64,000 nucleotides of DNA, from assembly GCF_002356295.1 (NCBI RefSeq), contig NZ_AP018042.1, positions 5,178,361-5,242,360 of the forward strand, written 5' to 3'. This DNA is from Labilibaculum antarcticum (lineage in GTDB: Bacteria > Bacteroidota > Bacteroidia > Bacteroidales > Marinifilaceae). The number at the start of each line of letters is the position of its first letter. Position 1 is the stretch's first letter. The translations under genes and the position numbers were made by a program. Shown piece after piece: positions 25,901-35,331 of the stretch. The notes beneath the pieces are model-generated. The model did no database searches. It was not told the DNA's origin and saw nothing but the letters and a program-made list of their open reading frames with translations.

Positions 25901-27523
25901 ACGATTCGTGAGAGACAGGTATAAATTATTACTTATAAAAGACAGTTGTACGTATTCAGGTATTTCATACTCATCCGTTGAACCTTCTTTTAGAGTAAAC
26001 ACCTGCTTGCTGGCTTCCACAACTTTTTCATCATGATTTAATAAAAGGGGCAGAGAAATTTTATTATGGAATTGTGAAAAAGAATCATCCATTAAGAGGG
26101 CAATTAATTCCACTCTCTCCTCTATTTCAGAAATTTGAGATGTTAACTGACCCATTTTTTCCGTAAATTCGTCTTTGCTGTATTTGGCAGGAAAGTGCCC
26201 TGTATTAAAATTTATATCCTCATCTATTGGAATTAATAATTCAGGGAAAAATTCTTGAAAGCTGTTCTTCTGCACCCAGATTGCAAATTTGTTACCATAA
26301 TATTTAACAGAGGTCATTGTTCTGTAATTACCATCCAAACATGGATAGAGTGCAAGCGAATTTCTTTTATCCTGCAAATCTTGAAAAAAAGGAATCAATA
26401 ATTTACTATCACTCTTGCCTAAAGGCAAGAGTATTCTGTATGAATCCCAATTAGGCTCAGCACTATTTTGCAAGTTATCAATAGACAAACAAGCCAATAT
26501 TGAAACCAATTCCCTTAATATATATTTGTTATCGTCTGTCGGGTTTAAATAATTTCGTGACGGATCTAAATCAAAAGTGGCGTGAATTAAATAGGGCAAA
26601 TGTGTAGATAGCTGCGTTGGGAAATATGTGAAGAAACGAGAATCTTTATCCGACAAATCCTCTTTCCAAGCTATCTTAATCCTGTAATTTTTGTTTTCCT
26701 GTCCATTTATTTGCAAATCTTTAGAATCGTAAACTTGCCATTGTTCATTATTTACATTAATGAATTGTTGGTCTTCGATAATGGTTTTGGATAAGCTAAG
26801 GATTTTCTCATGGCCATCAGATTCAATACGAATTCGTTTTGTTGAATTCAAAAAAAGAAGAATCTCTGGTTTTAAAGTAGCCAGTTGTTTCTCAATATCC
26901 TCAATATATGCCGCTTTGTACTCTATTTGAATTGAAGTTATCCATTCTAAATCTGAATCGTAAATGGGTTCAAAACTTGGTATTGCTAGAACAGCAAAAG
27001 GGACAGTGCCAGCCTGTAAATCATCCTCTTCATCGATTAAAACTTGTCGTTGTATTTCATCTTCGATGATAGACTCAAATTGCTGTTTCGCAATTTGAGG
27101 TGAAAAAGTAAGGCATACCTCACTCGTCATAATCTTAACTTCGGTTGCCCAGTTTAAGATGGAGCGGAAGCCCAGTCCCTTATTTCCAATAAACTCTTTT
27201 TTGTTTTTAGAGCTGGTATTCGCCAACATCAATGATTGCAAGCCTTTTAAATCGAAAGGATTACCATTATTAGAAATCGTTAACAGCTGTTTCTCTTTAT
27301 TTAAGCTAATAAGAACTTCATCGGTTTTTGCATCGTCGGCATTCTGCAAAAGTTCCAGGAGTTGACGACCATTATAAGCCTCGGTAAAGCCCTTTTCCCC
27401 TCTATAATCACTTATAATCCTTTTTGTAGAAATTTTATAGGTAGCCACATTTTCCTTTATCAAAGCTTTAACACCTTCGATAAAAGTTGTATCGTGTAAA
27501 GTATCTGTTAAGTTCATTATCAT
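22931..27523 (-). CDS. Hsp90-like (GHKL) ATPase with C-terminal DUF3883 nuclease-like domain
   Basis: A 1530-residue protein. Residues 40-130 are a Bergerat-fold ATPase like that of sacsin and Hsp90: N-box LLELLQNADDA (55-64), G1 box ISNNGNPF (83-90), and G2 box IGNKGLGFRS (112-121). A long region with no recognised domain follows. Residues about 1395-1500 form a DUF3883/PD-(D/E)XK-like domain with GEKAEELVFN, HYDIQYKN and the E-x-K triad residues in YLEVKAF (near 1457). The likely role is ATP-driven conformational control of a nuclease. The start codon directly abuts the stop of the methylase gene, and an alternative ATG lies two codons in. Confidence 0.85.
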   Translation of the reverse strand: MIMNLTDTLHDTTFIEGVKALIKENVATYKISTKRIISDYRGEKGFTEAYNGRQLLELLQNADDAKTDEVLISLNKEKQLLTISNNGNPFDLKGLQSLMLANTSSKNKKEFIGNKGLGFRSILNWATEVKIMTSEVCLTFSPQIAKQQFESIIEDEIQRQVLIDEEDDLQAGTVPFAVLAIPSFEPIYDSDLEWITSIQIEYKAAYIEDIEKQLATLKPEILLFLNSTKRIRIESDGHEKILSLSKTIIEDQQFINVNNEQWQVYDSKDLQINGQENKNYRIKIAWKEDLSDKDSRFFTYFPTQLSTHLPYLIHATFDLDPSRNYLNPTDDNKYILRELVSILACLSIDNLQNSAEPNWDSYRILLPLGKSDSKLLIPFFQDLQDKRNSLALYPCLDGNYRTMTSVKYYGNKFAIWVQKNSFQEFFPELLIPIDEDINFNTGHFPAKYSKDEFTEKMGQLTSQISEIEERVELIALLMDDSFSQFHNKISLPLLLNHDEKVVEASKQVFTLKEGSTDEYEIPEYVQLSFISNNLYLSLTNRFSADIAKYRSNNEDISRPLKKVLSPLFNMGSNDITDVIRNMTSATNRHLRTTTVDKKTILQQYSKSLFHIFKKNPERRGIIDEKVLLLNRNGEETLSSDLFLGKGFPSGNKTELIFEDFYENKDFVADMDSWDFYQEDMDSKFIENFFLWLGVNKHTKFKKIEKDVNRWNSDPYIDFVFKNTRTPENNPWKYYNVFTIDNLAEILESKDISTEKLVAWILIDKKILSQLERENQDVFKYTYNKNTTELHEKPSYIFHQLYRENLFANILIEDELIGNSGFDTFDFENRVFSELNIDRTDINYVLKKLGANKSFNDLQPHKIYELLRQVTNDDANGSQTVYNRVLEYFAKNKEAKLRGYKPDFSEIKYFARKGGLTGKLEPIMASEVYYSDNNILPQNILNKFWMLNLPKRKGEQNVKEFFGVSLIKDEVKNIKLVSYEGHPLNKTFISYFDRIKPFLLTYRLNTLKKGDNEQTEVNSIKNLSICLVDNCQYSFGEIKQIELDENEFINIDSTFYLKSSPNFRDINQLQKNSFLCDAIAEMICICFKIKELKNTFRTIFKDHIREVEHLIKVDELTDLRMRAFKLLGFSEVEMMFWEKVFVLKGKSLQSSISNTKILSSVLEKEFSLILPDYYQTVDFNDFKNLESFNFLVWISNALDFSLDEILESNSFGIRSSHKRGLENTLKDLKSRFNSLLWLKLNNEKEKQALLIDQQISFDQIKSDESILQILDDNKFNLDLNYIDIIKDATYRLFNLSLLVDVEIKKCFENKYKHLLDKYSLHDDDLQDNKLKSLLYFEGNEEKLEKEFISLSRCSVESDDLKKIEPRIGNVIISQTTAIEPKGTSKPTSNRWIHSDKDISRNKKLGEKAEELVFNTLVASVDVEEVEWVSGNSKYKTDKSDTFHYDIQYKNINNPDWFYLEVKAFNGRTFHLSKDEKKTGFDYKDRYQIALVHGNNIHIIENFFIDEDSFLNNEHYSVSSADYLISLKIKEN

Positions 27524-30500
27524 TTATTCTTTCTCTTTAAAAACCTTCTCAAAATGTGCCCAGGCTGTTTTGTAATCCTCTACACGATCACATTTATCAA
27601 AAGGGGCATAATAAGTTTGCTTCTCTCCTTTATAGAGCTCACTTTTTGTAATGGTGTGCTCATAGGTTTCACCTGCGGCTAGGTCTTTTATCTTATTCCA
27701 CTCATTACGGGCTAAGCCAACACCCGTTAAGCCACTACTGAAAGTAAATACGATATTTCCTCTGGTATCATACCAAGTATCCGCTTCGTTTTGTTGCAAC
27801 ACTGGAAACTGCACATTGTAAATTAAAATTAACTCATCCAATGTAAGCCCAAAAGCCATAGCAGTAATTACATCAATCTCAACCAATGCCTGACGGCGTT
27901 CAAAATAATTTCGCAATGGTGTATCCCATTGCCAATCTTGGGTTAGTTTATTAAAGGGCTTTAAACGAATATCAGTTTTACTCCAATTATCCAAAGAAAA
28001 TTCAGATTGATAGTTTTGGCACCATAAAACAGTATAGTGTTCGTTAAGACAATTAAGTAAAAGGGTTCTTACAAATAATTGAGGGATAAAATAATTATCA
28101 ATACCAATCGGGAATTTTTTAATTAACTCACCTCGAAGATTTGACTTCCCGACAGACTTTATATAAAAATCCATCATTAGAGACGAACTTATACCTGCAA
28201 ATTCAATCAATTCTTTATTCGTTTTGAAAATAATTGTCACAACGCCATCAATATGAGATACTTTTGGTGGAATAATTGCAGGCTGAAGAGTGCGCTCTCC
28301 TGAAATGGAGAGCATTTTGCTAAAACATACTTTATACTCATGAATCCATGACTTAACAATATTATTACTCTTATTACGATCACAGAAATTATTCAAATTT
28401 TCATCGGGTATATAGTTGGTTCGAGGAATAAAATTGCCTTCTATCATCGTAAGGTCAATGGCGTCATAGTCAGAGTTTAGTTTACATTCACTACGTGGTG
28501 TTTTATACAAAGGAGTTGCCACAAAAAAATGCGGTCCACTATATATGAGTTCGTATTTATCAATGTCTGGAAACTGAGTATTCCGTATCATTATTCCGTC
28601 TTGTACAGCAATAGTTTCGTTCCAACAATCCGTTATATGGTATTTAGAATCTTCTACTTTTCCATTGAATATCGATAGCTTCTCCAATACTGAAAGAATT
28701 TGTCGAGTATGGATTGATACTAATTTCGCACCCTCCCATTTGGAGCTATTCTCGAAGGTTTGAGCCAATAGCCTGAGTTCATTTTCACCGAATTTAATTA
28801 TTCTGTCTTTATGAGATCGAATATTCCAATCCATTTTCCCTGTTTGTTCATCTATAGTCTTGTAGCCACCAGCCATGCCATGCCCATCATGAATAAAACT
28901 ACCATCTATTGTTGAGGGATGAAATAGATTATTTATGGAGATGAAACCAACATCTTCTTTTTTACCTTTATATACATGAGTACTATAGGCATTATGATGA
29001 TCAATTTCGGGAAAAAGCATTCGTTCATTTTTAAACTGAAAATGATATTTTAATCTTTTATATACTTCTCTTCGAAGATTGGTACCTTTAGGATCATCAT
29101 AAATACTTTCTGGATGAATTAAACCAACATAACCATTAATATTAATAAAATCAATACAATTAACTAATATAGACTTATATAAATCAGTTCGTTGACCTCT
29201 TAATAATTGATAGCATTGTTTACTTCCAAGGAAAGTCTTTGTCGATATAGCCCACAGTTCTTCTTTCGAATAACTAATCTTAAGCTTTGGTAATAGTTCA
29301 ATTTCCTTTAAAAGTAGATCTGACACCTTAGGGGCTGAATATTTTCGAAGAAAAACTTCCGGATAGTATTCTGATAGAATTCCAGTTTTATCCAGCTCGA
29401 TTGTTACCCATGGTGGATTCCCAACAATCACATCAAAACCACCCCGTTCTTTAAATACCTCAATAAATTCCAATTCGTTGTGGAAAAAGCGGTATTGGTT
29501 GCGCATTTCCAATACGCTAGCAATGCGGTTTCCTTCAAATAGAGTCAATTTATTGGCACCCTGATTTTGTAGTATGTATTTTATTTGATCGGTGCTTGTA
29601 TTTTCATCAATATCACTCAATTTGATACCCACCAAATTGGTCAATTCATTGTACCATTTTGTTCTGTCAGGCAAATTCTCCACATCTCGTACATCCCAAA
29701 ACCAGAGTGCGCACCAATAGTCCATAATGGTGCGTAATTTGTGATAAGCTCCAGCTCGGTTATTTTTACTATCGGTTAATCGTTCTTTATCGGCGTAGTT
29801 TTTTAAAGCCAATTTTGGCGAAGAATCCCCATATAATTGGTAATGTGAAGCTGTGTCATGCGCAATGGCGGTTATTTTTTGGTAGTGTTCTTCGAGCAAT
29901 ACATCAATTAATCGAGATAGTTTTACTACTTGTTTTACCTCTTCACCATTTAAAGGAGAACAAAATTCATGTTTCCAAGTCGTGAATTTATCTTTTTGTG
30001 CCTTTGTCAGCTCTTCCTTAAGCAGCTGGCTGTTGAAACTTGCTACCATTGCTTTATCAGGCAATAAAAAATGATAAACCTGTTTATCCACATTACGGTT
30101 CAATTTTCCTTGCTTGTTCCATTGCACTCGTTTTGGGGCTTTTGTCCACCAAGCTTTGGCAATTGGTTTGTTGCGCTGAGAAAGTGTCCCTTCAGAAGGG
30201 AACTCTGTATTAAAATCCTTAACTTCATATACCTTTAACCAAGCCCCTACTACGGCATTCCCTGTAGCCAAACGGTGAGCAAAGAATGGGGTTTCCATGT
30301 CTTTGTGCATGCAGTTAAGCCATAAAGACAATTTACCCAGTTCTACAGCTGTGGGATTTAAATCGACCCCATATACATTGTTGGCTGCAATAAAAGCTTT
30401 TACTTTTTGTAATTCATCGTTGTAATTCCCCGGGGTAATTCGTTTTCGTCCTTTATGTAGTTCCTCGTTTTCTTTTAACTCCAAATAAGTTACCGCCAAT

Positions 30501-32320
30501 TGATTAATCACCTCGTTATGGAAAGCTGCAGCTCCCATGGCTGGTTCAAGAATTTTCAGTTTTAGGATTTCATCAGCACAATATTCGCCATGAAATACCC
30601 CATCAATAATATTTTGCTTCTCTTTTAATTTGTCAACAATGCCTTTCAGGGTATATTTTACGGTACACTGGGTTAATACCTCAGGCGTATAATAAGAGGC
30701 TGATTTCTTTCTGTCACGACCATTCAGGCGGTAAACAAATTTACCGCGTTCGATTTCTGCATCCTGATCGGGATGTTCCGGATCTTTTAGAATTTCATTT
30801 TCTTTAAAATCATCACGTCGGCTTTTAGGTACTAAAAATGTACCCTCCTTACCTGTTTTGTCAGATGCTGCTTTTACTTCTATTAAGTTTTCATTGGCAA
30901 AAAAACCAGAGTAGGCCAGTAAGCTTTCATAAACACTCCCTAATTGGTTAATACCCAAATTGGCATAGGATATGCGCCCAATGCTTTTATTTTTAGTACG
31001 CTCTGAAAGTGATAAACGTAGGATTATTTCCTTTAATACATGATTTCTAAATTGAACCCCACTCAAGTGCTGCAATTTGGTATTATCAAACATTGGAGAA
31101 TCCAATGGTTTCATTTCAAAACCATTTCCTGCGGGAGATCCTTTATGAAGAAAGTCAAACAATTTCCATAAGCTCTCCGAGAAGAAGGTACCATTGCGTG
31201 ATGAATCCGTTTTAAGCTCCACCATTTCCAAATCGCGTAACATTTCTAGACTATAGCCTTTCTGATATACGGCATCTTTAACAGGTAAAATCTCTAAATC
31301 TTCACGAGCCTCAGCATAAAAAATAAATAATAGTCGATAAACGATTGTTAAACATTCATCCTTTAATTCTCTGGCAAAATTGGGATCTTTTCGAAGTTCT
31401 ACTATTTTACGTTGTTCTTCAATAGAATTAGCCGCTTTACGAAGTTTGTATTCGATGGCTTCGTTTGCTAAATTCTCTACGGCATAGACCACACCTTTTT
31501 TCAAGGTTTGAGTCACGCCATAAGCTGCTTTATGAGCATCTTCCTCGAGCGTATGCAATATGCTATCGGAATCAGAAATAAACTGATCTTTAGCCAGTAA
31601 GCCATAAAAAAGAGAAAGGTAATTTTTAAATGCAGGAAGCTTAGCCTCATCAAATAATTCTTCCAGATCGAATAATAGGAAACTATCATATTTCCATTTT
31701 TCGTAATGAATTAAAAATAGTTTAGGACCCGCCAATAAGATGACATACTGAGGGCGTTGCTCTTCGGGCAATAAAAACATTTCGGAAAGTGCTTCATTTA
31801 TCACATCCGGTTTAAGCGCATAATTTTCCCATGTATCGGGGAATACGTCTTGCCAATCGTCCAGATTATATACCTGGTCATAAATACCATTTGCATCATG
31901 TTCTCCCTCTTGTATCATGGCTTTCATTTCCATGACATACAAGTAAGGCTTATCCGCTTTGGTAAAACGATAACGCACGGGTATTACTTCATCCTCATTC
32001 AGATGTATGGGATATTCATATTCCTGATGCACCCCAAGATAACCCAATACCTTAAGCACCTCGGTATGAAAATCATGAGTCAACTTAACTCTATCCTTCT
32101 CCCTATGTAAGTTTAAATAATCGTTCTTAAAACGAAAATACTTCTCGCTTAAGGGTGACACTTTTTTATTGATACTACTTATATGGTTTTCAAGATCATT
32201 CCCATCATTATCCTTTTGTGTCGTGACAAAACCCGCACGATTAAAAACCTTTGTTGGGAATTCATCATTAAAAAAGTGTTGGGAAAAGTAGTCGCCTATA
32301 TTTTTAATAAATCGAATCAT
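27524..32320 (-). CDS. Eco57I/PglX-type DNA methyltransferase, very large
   Basis: A 1598-residue protein with an N6-adenine methyltransferase core. Motif I reads EPAMGAAAF near 590 instead of the usual DPACGSGAF, and motif IV is NPPW near 967 in FDVIVGNPPWVTIE. Around residue 540 the segment KSASYYTPEVL is the Eco57I signature. The N-terminal domain has RYRFTKADKPYLYVMEMKAM, where Glu131-x-Lys133 could be a nuclease E-x-K motif as in type IIG enzymes. It resembles DrmMI of class 1 DISARM and PglX of BREX but is longer. It lies 12 bp after the SNF2 gene. Confidence 0.9.
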   Translation of the reverse strand: MIRFIKNIGDYFSQHFFNDEFPTKVFNRAGFVTTQKDNDGNDLENHISSINKKVSPLSEKYFRFKNDYLNLHREKDRVKLTHDFHTEVLKVLGYLGVHQEYEYPIHLNEDEVIPVRYRFTKADKPYLYVMEMKAMIQEGEHDANGIYDQVYNLDDWQDVFPDTWENYALKPDVINEALSEMFLLPEEQRPQYVILLAGPKLFLIHYEKWKYDSFLLFDLEELFDEAKLPAFKNYLSLFYGLLAKDQFISDSDSILHTLEEDAHKAAYGVTQTLKKGVVYAVENLANEAIEYKLRKAANSIEEQRKIVELRKDPNFARELKDECLTIVYRLLFIFYAEAREDLEILPVKDAVYQKGYSLEMLRDLEMVELKTDSSRNGTFFSESLWKLFDFLHKGSPAGNGFEMKPLDSPMFDNTKLQHLSGVQFRNHVLKEIILRLSLSERTKNKSIGRISYANLGINQLGSVYESLLAYSGFFANENLIEVKAASDKTGKEGTFLVPKSRRDDFKENEILKDPEHPDQDAEIERGKFVYRLNGRDRKKSASYYTPEVLTQCTVKYTLKGIVDKLKEKQNIIDGVFHGEYCADEILKLKILEPAMGAAAFHNEVINQLAVTYLELKENEELHKGRKRITPGNYNDELQKVKAFIAANNVYGVDLNPTAVELGKLSLWLNCMHKDMETPFFAHRLATGNAVVGAWLKVYEVKDFNTEFPSEGTLSQRNKPIAKAWWTKAPKRVQWNKQGKLNRNVDKQVYHFLLPDKAMVASFNSQLLKEELTKAQKDKFTTWKHEFCSPLNGEEVKQVVKLSRLIDVLLEEHYQKITAIAHDTASHYQLYGDSSPKLALKNYADKERLTDSKNNRAGAYHKLRTIMDYWCALWFWDVRDVENLPDRTKWYNELTNLVGIKLSDIDENTSTDQIKYILQNQGANKLTLFEGNRIASVLEMRNQYRFFHNELEFIEVFKERGGFDVIVGNPPWVTIELDKTGILSEYYPEVFLRKYSAPKVSDLLLKEIELLPKLKISYSKEELWAISTKTFLGSKQCYQLLRGQRTDLYKSILVNCIDFININGYVGLIHPESIYDDPKGTNLRREVYKRLKYHFQFKNERMLFPEIDHHNAYSTHVYKGKKEDVGFISINNLFHPSTIDGSFIHDGHGMAGGYKTIDEQTGKMDWNIRSHKDRIIKFGENELRLLAQTFENSSKWEGAKLVSIHTRQILSVLEKLSIFNGKVEDSKYHITDCWNETIAVQDGIMIRNTQFPDIDKYELIYSGPHFFVATPLYKTPRSECKLNSDYDAIDLTMIEGNFIPRTNYIPDENLNNFCDRNKSNNIVKSWIHEYKVCFSKMLSISGERTLQPAIIPPKVSHIDGVVTIIFKTNKELIEFAGISSSLMMDFYIKSVGKSNLRGELIKKFPIGIDNYFIPQLFVRTLLLNCLNEHYTVLWCQNYQSEFSLDNWSKTDIRLKPFNKLTQDWQWDTPLRNYFERRQALVEIDVITAMAFGLTLDELILIYNVQFPVLQQNEADTWYDTRGNIVFTFSSGLTGVGLARNEWNKIKDLAAGETYEHTITKSELYKGEKQTYYAPFDKCDRVEDYKTAWAHFEKVFKEKE

Positions 32321-32332
32321 AATAACATCATC

Positions 32333-35161
32333 TTAAGCATTGTAATAAACTGCCAATAGTCGTAAAAAGGGTTGATTTCGTAATTGGAAAATTTCCTGAT
32401 AGAAATTATTCGTATTTTTGTGTACCGCTTCAACGTCTTTTTTTCGTTGATCTCGTTTCGAACTTTTAACGCTCTCTACCTTACCAAACTTTAACTCCAG
32501 TTGGTTTTCAGAATCATCCAACCAATTGTCTATTCGTGTTTTGTACACTTTCAATTTATCTTCCAAATCATCCTCTAAACTACCTTGCAATTGTGAGGTG
32601 TAAAGTGATTTTGCTATTTCAACAGCACCGGGTAACATGTCCTGCAGTATTTTAAGTTGGTTATCTTCTACCTCTAATGTTGGTAAGGTGTCGGATAATC
32701 GAAACTCTTTTATAAAATCGCTAAAGCTTTCGTAGTTCCCCTGGCTTTGACCAATAAATGATCTCCCTATTACAAAGTTCTTAGAGAGGATAGCTTGTCC
32801 TTTACCGTTGGAACTTATACCCTGAAATACAAACCAAGCCGAATTTTCAGGAAGTGGATGTCGCATTCGTGCTACCAATGCTCTTCCTTTATCGACCTTA
32901 GCCAATAGTTTATGCTGCATCCAGCGCGCTATAGGGTGCAAATCGTAAAGCAATTGAAATTTAGGCCATACATTTTTCTTTTTACGCGCTGATTCGATAG
33001 CTCGTTCTACAATTTCCTTATTCGTCGTTAATTTAAAAGTATCCTTCTTTGTAGGAAAGGCATTTTCTGGTAAATCATACAACACACCATCAAGTGATAG
33101 TTCTTTATCCTGACTGATTTCGATAATAGAATCTTCATTATCAACTGAAAAACGTGACTTCCAATGTTCGTCCGAATTTACAATTTCATCAACTAGATTA
33201 CGGTAGTAGGAAAATTCGTTGGGGTAAAATGAAGTGAATCCAGAATCAAAAGAGACTTGATTCCCATTAGATTTATTGTTCTCTTCTACACTAAAAATAT
33301 CCAGCCAATCCGTCTCTTCCTCTTTACTATCGTCAACAAGGGAAAGGTCTGAGCTCGCAATAGCTTTTATCGTTAAATTTTCCTCTTCTTTGGCATCAAA
33401 TAACTTCCAAACATTTCCGGCATCTCCCAAGTTTTTGTAAACTTCGTCTTCCTTTTCTTTTAATCTCTCCAAAATTCTAATATCCCCCTGTACCTTGTCG
33501 TTTTTAGAATTTGCTATTAGATAGTAGATAAAAGGTGTTTCAGTCTGGCCAAATCGATCGATACGTCCATTACGTTGATCGAGGGTAATTATTGACCATG
33601 GCACATCATAGTTAAACATTTGATGACAATGGTAATGAAGATTCACCCCTTGGCTACCTGCATCAGAAGCAAGAAACAGTCGGATTTCGCTGTCTTCCTT
33701 TGAGAAATCTTCAATAAGATCCTGTTGTTTGGTATCTAAAAGACTCCCATTAAACTGAACAACTGCTGAATTACTCAACGAAAAGTCATTTTTCAACTTT
33801 TCCTCCAGTTCATTCAAAGTAGCATACCTTTCAGCAAAAATAATTATGCGTTCATCTTTTTTACGCCCCTTCCAATTCAGAATATTTAGCTGTTCTTTCA
33901 GAGCCAAGTATTTAGCATCTAGTTTATTTGCTATAATATGTTCGATCCTTTTCTTTAAATCACACAAAAATTCTGAGACATTTTCCTCATCATTGCCACC
34001 TTCTAACCGTTTTGAAATAGTCGTTAAACAAGCTTTTGGAGAAGACATATAAGCTTTAAATAGCCCAATGGAAAATAGCAATATTCCATAAGTCATATTA
34101 CCATCAGCTTCCTCAAACGCCTCTCGTTTGAAATTATTGATAAGCTCCAAAACGTCCTCTTCTTCGTCAAAAAGTTTACAATCAAGTTTTTCAGTGACTC
34201 TATCTCTAAAGGAATCACCTACTTCAGATTCTACATCTTTTTTAAATCTCCGAACATATAAAGGAGCTATATCTTCCTTAATAAAATCACCATCACTAGG
34301 AATGGCAGTTGGATCCAATAGTTTAATTAGGTTGGCGAAGTTTTCTTTTTTACCATTATGTGGTGTTGCAGACGTCAATACCATAGCATCACATTTCGTA
34401 GATAAGAATTTCGCCAAACTACCCCTTTGACTGGCAGAATTTGCTACTGTATGGCACTCGTCAATAGCAATAATATCCCAATGCACTTTTTCAAGATTGT
34501 GACGAAATTTGGCATTGTTTTTAAGAGTGTCAATTGAAACAATTACCTTATCATAGTAATCAAATGGGTTCTTGTTTGTTGGGAGTATATTTTTAATGCG
34601 AGCGATACCCGTACTATCCAATTTCACCAAAGGAATAGCAAATCGGGCCCAAATATCTTGCTGAAATTGGGCTAAAATTGATTTCGGTGTCACCACCAGA
34701 ATTTTATTTCCCTTACCACGGCGAATCAACTCAGACAAAAAGATACCCACCTCAATTGTTTTACCAAGACCTACAGCATCAGCAATCAATATTCGTGGTT
34801 TTGGTAATCCCAAAGCCTTAATGGTTGGTTCAAATTGATAATTTGTTGCTTTTATGGCTGCTTTATCAGCTATTTCGATGGATTCGGTATAATGCGATGA
34901 ATTACGAAGTGTCGTTTCAATAAAAAGCTTCGTTCTACGATAATTTGGAGATTGATCTCCAAGCAAAATGGTATTTTCAGGGGTTATGATATCAAAATTC
35001 TCCAATTTTAAATCAAAGGAAAATTTCATGCCATTTACTAATTCTGTGATCCCCTCAACTTCAACAATGTGGTTTTTATTCTGTGTCACCAAGAAATCTT
35101 CTCCTCTAACAGTAATTCTAACTCCTGGAGTTATAGATGTAATCTGATCTTGTACTGTCAT
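32333..35161 (-). CDS. SNF2-family helicase (DrmD-like), first gene of the five-gene operon
   Basis: A 942-residue SWI2/SNF2 translocase. The N-terminus has a small beta-rich domain (1-65). Motif I is ADAVGLGKT (127-135), motif II DECH (234-237), motif III TSATPHNGKK, and the second lobe has LFLASDAGSQGVNL and QRNGRIDRFGQ as motifs V and VI. The C-terminal 400 residues have a RapA/HepA-like look without a nameable domain. It is similar in kind to DrmD of class 1 DISARM. Upstream lie a 12-bp palindrome and a 16-mer shared with the region upstream of recD. Confidence 0.88.
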   Translation of the reverse strand: MTVQDQITSITPGVRITVRGEDFLVTQNKNHIVEVEGITELVNGMKFSFDLKLENFDIITPENTILLGDQSPNYRRTKLFIETTLRNSSHYTESIEIADKAAIKATNYQFEPTIKALGLPKPRILIADAVGLGKTIEVGIFLSELIRRGKGNKILVVTPKSILAQFQQDIWARFAIPLVKLDSTGIARIKNILPTNKNPFDYYDKVIVSIDTLKNNAKFRHNLEKVHWDIIAIDECHTVANSASQRGSLAKFLSTKCDAMVLTSATPHNGKKENFANLIKLLDPTAIPSDGDFIKEDIAPLYVRRFKKDVESEVGDSFRDRVTEKLDCKLFDEEEDVLELINNFKREAFEEADGNMTYGILLFSIGLFKAYMSSPKACLTTISKRLEGGNDEENVSEFLCDLKKRIEHIIANKLDAKYLALKEQLNILNWKGRKKDERIIIFAERYATLNELEEKLKNDFSLSNSAVVQFNGSLLDTKQQDLIEDFSKEDSEIRLFLASDAGSQGVNLHYHCHQMFNYDVPWSIITLDQRNGRIDRFGQTETPFIYYLIANSKNDKVQGDIRILERLKEKEDEVYKNLGDAGNVWKLFDAKEEENLTIKAIASSDLSLVDDSKEEETDWLDIFSVEENNKSNGNQVSFDSGFTSFYPNEFSYYRNLVDEIVNSDEHWKSRFSVDNEDSIIEISQDKELSLDGVLYDLPENAFPTKKDTFKLTTNKEIVERAIESARKKKNVWPKFQLLYDLHPIARWMQHKLLAKVDKGRALVARMRHPLPENSAWFVFQGISSNGKGQAILSKNFVIGRSFIGQSQGNYESFSDFIKEFRLSDTLPTLEVEDNQLKILQDMLPGAVEIAKSLYTSQLQGSLEDDLEDKLKVYKTRIDNWLDDSENQLELKFGKVESVKSSKRDQRKKDVEAVHKNTNNFYQEIFQLRNQPFLRLLAVYYNA

Positions 35162-35280
35162 TATATTATCTTAAATTTTTATTCAATGAGTTCTAATAAG
35201 AATGTATACAATGATTTACAGTAACGATCTCCTTTTTTGAGATAAGAAATCATCATTATACATCAGTTGTGTTTATCTTA

Positions 35281-35292
35281 ACATTGCAATGT
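35281..35292. promoter_or_regulatory. Perfect palindrome upstream of the five-gene operon
   Basis: ACATTGCAATGT is a perfect 12-bp palindrome about 120 bp before the SNF2 start codon, a position where an operator is plausible. No regulator gene is present in the operon. Confidence 0.4.
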
Positions 35293-35315
35293 AGTAAAAA
35301 TGAGGCAAAATTGGG

Positions 35316-35331
35316 GGTGTCAAGTGTGCCA
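35316..35331 (-). promoter_or_regulatory. 16-mer shared with the recD upstream region
   Basis: On the plus strand GGTGTCAAGTGTGCCA. The copy at 53058-53073 is identical at 13 of 16 positions and lies in the same orientation and at a similar distance before recD. Confidence 0.4.

Noticed and set aside
35316-35331. The complement reads TGGCAC then TTGACA, recalling a sigma-54 -24/-12 or a sigma-70 -35 promoter.
   Set aside because: The sigma-54 spacing and the GC at -12 are wrong, and Bacteroidota use a different main promoter consensus.
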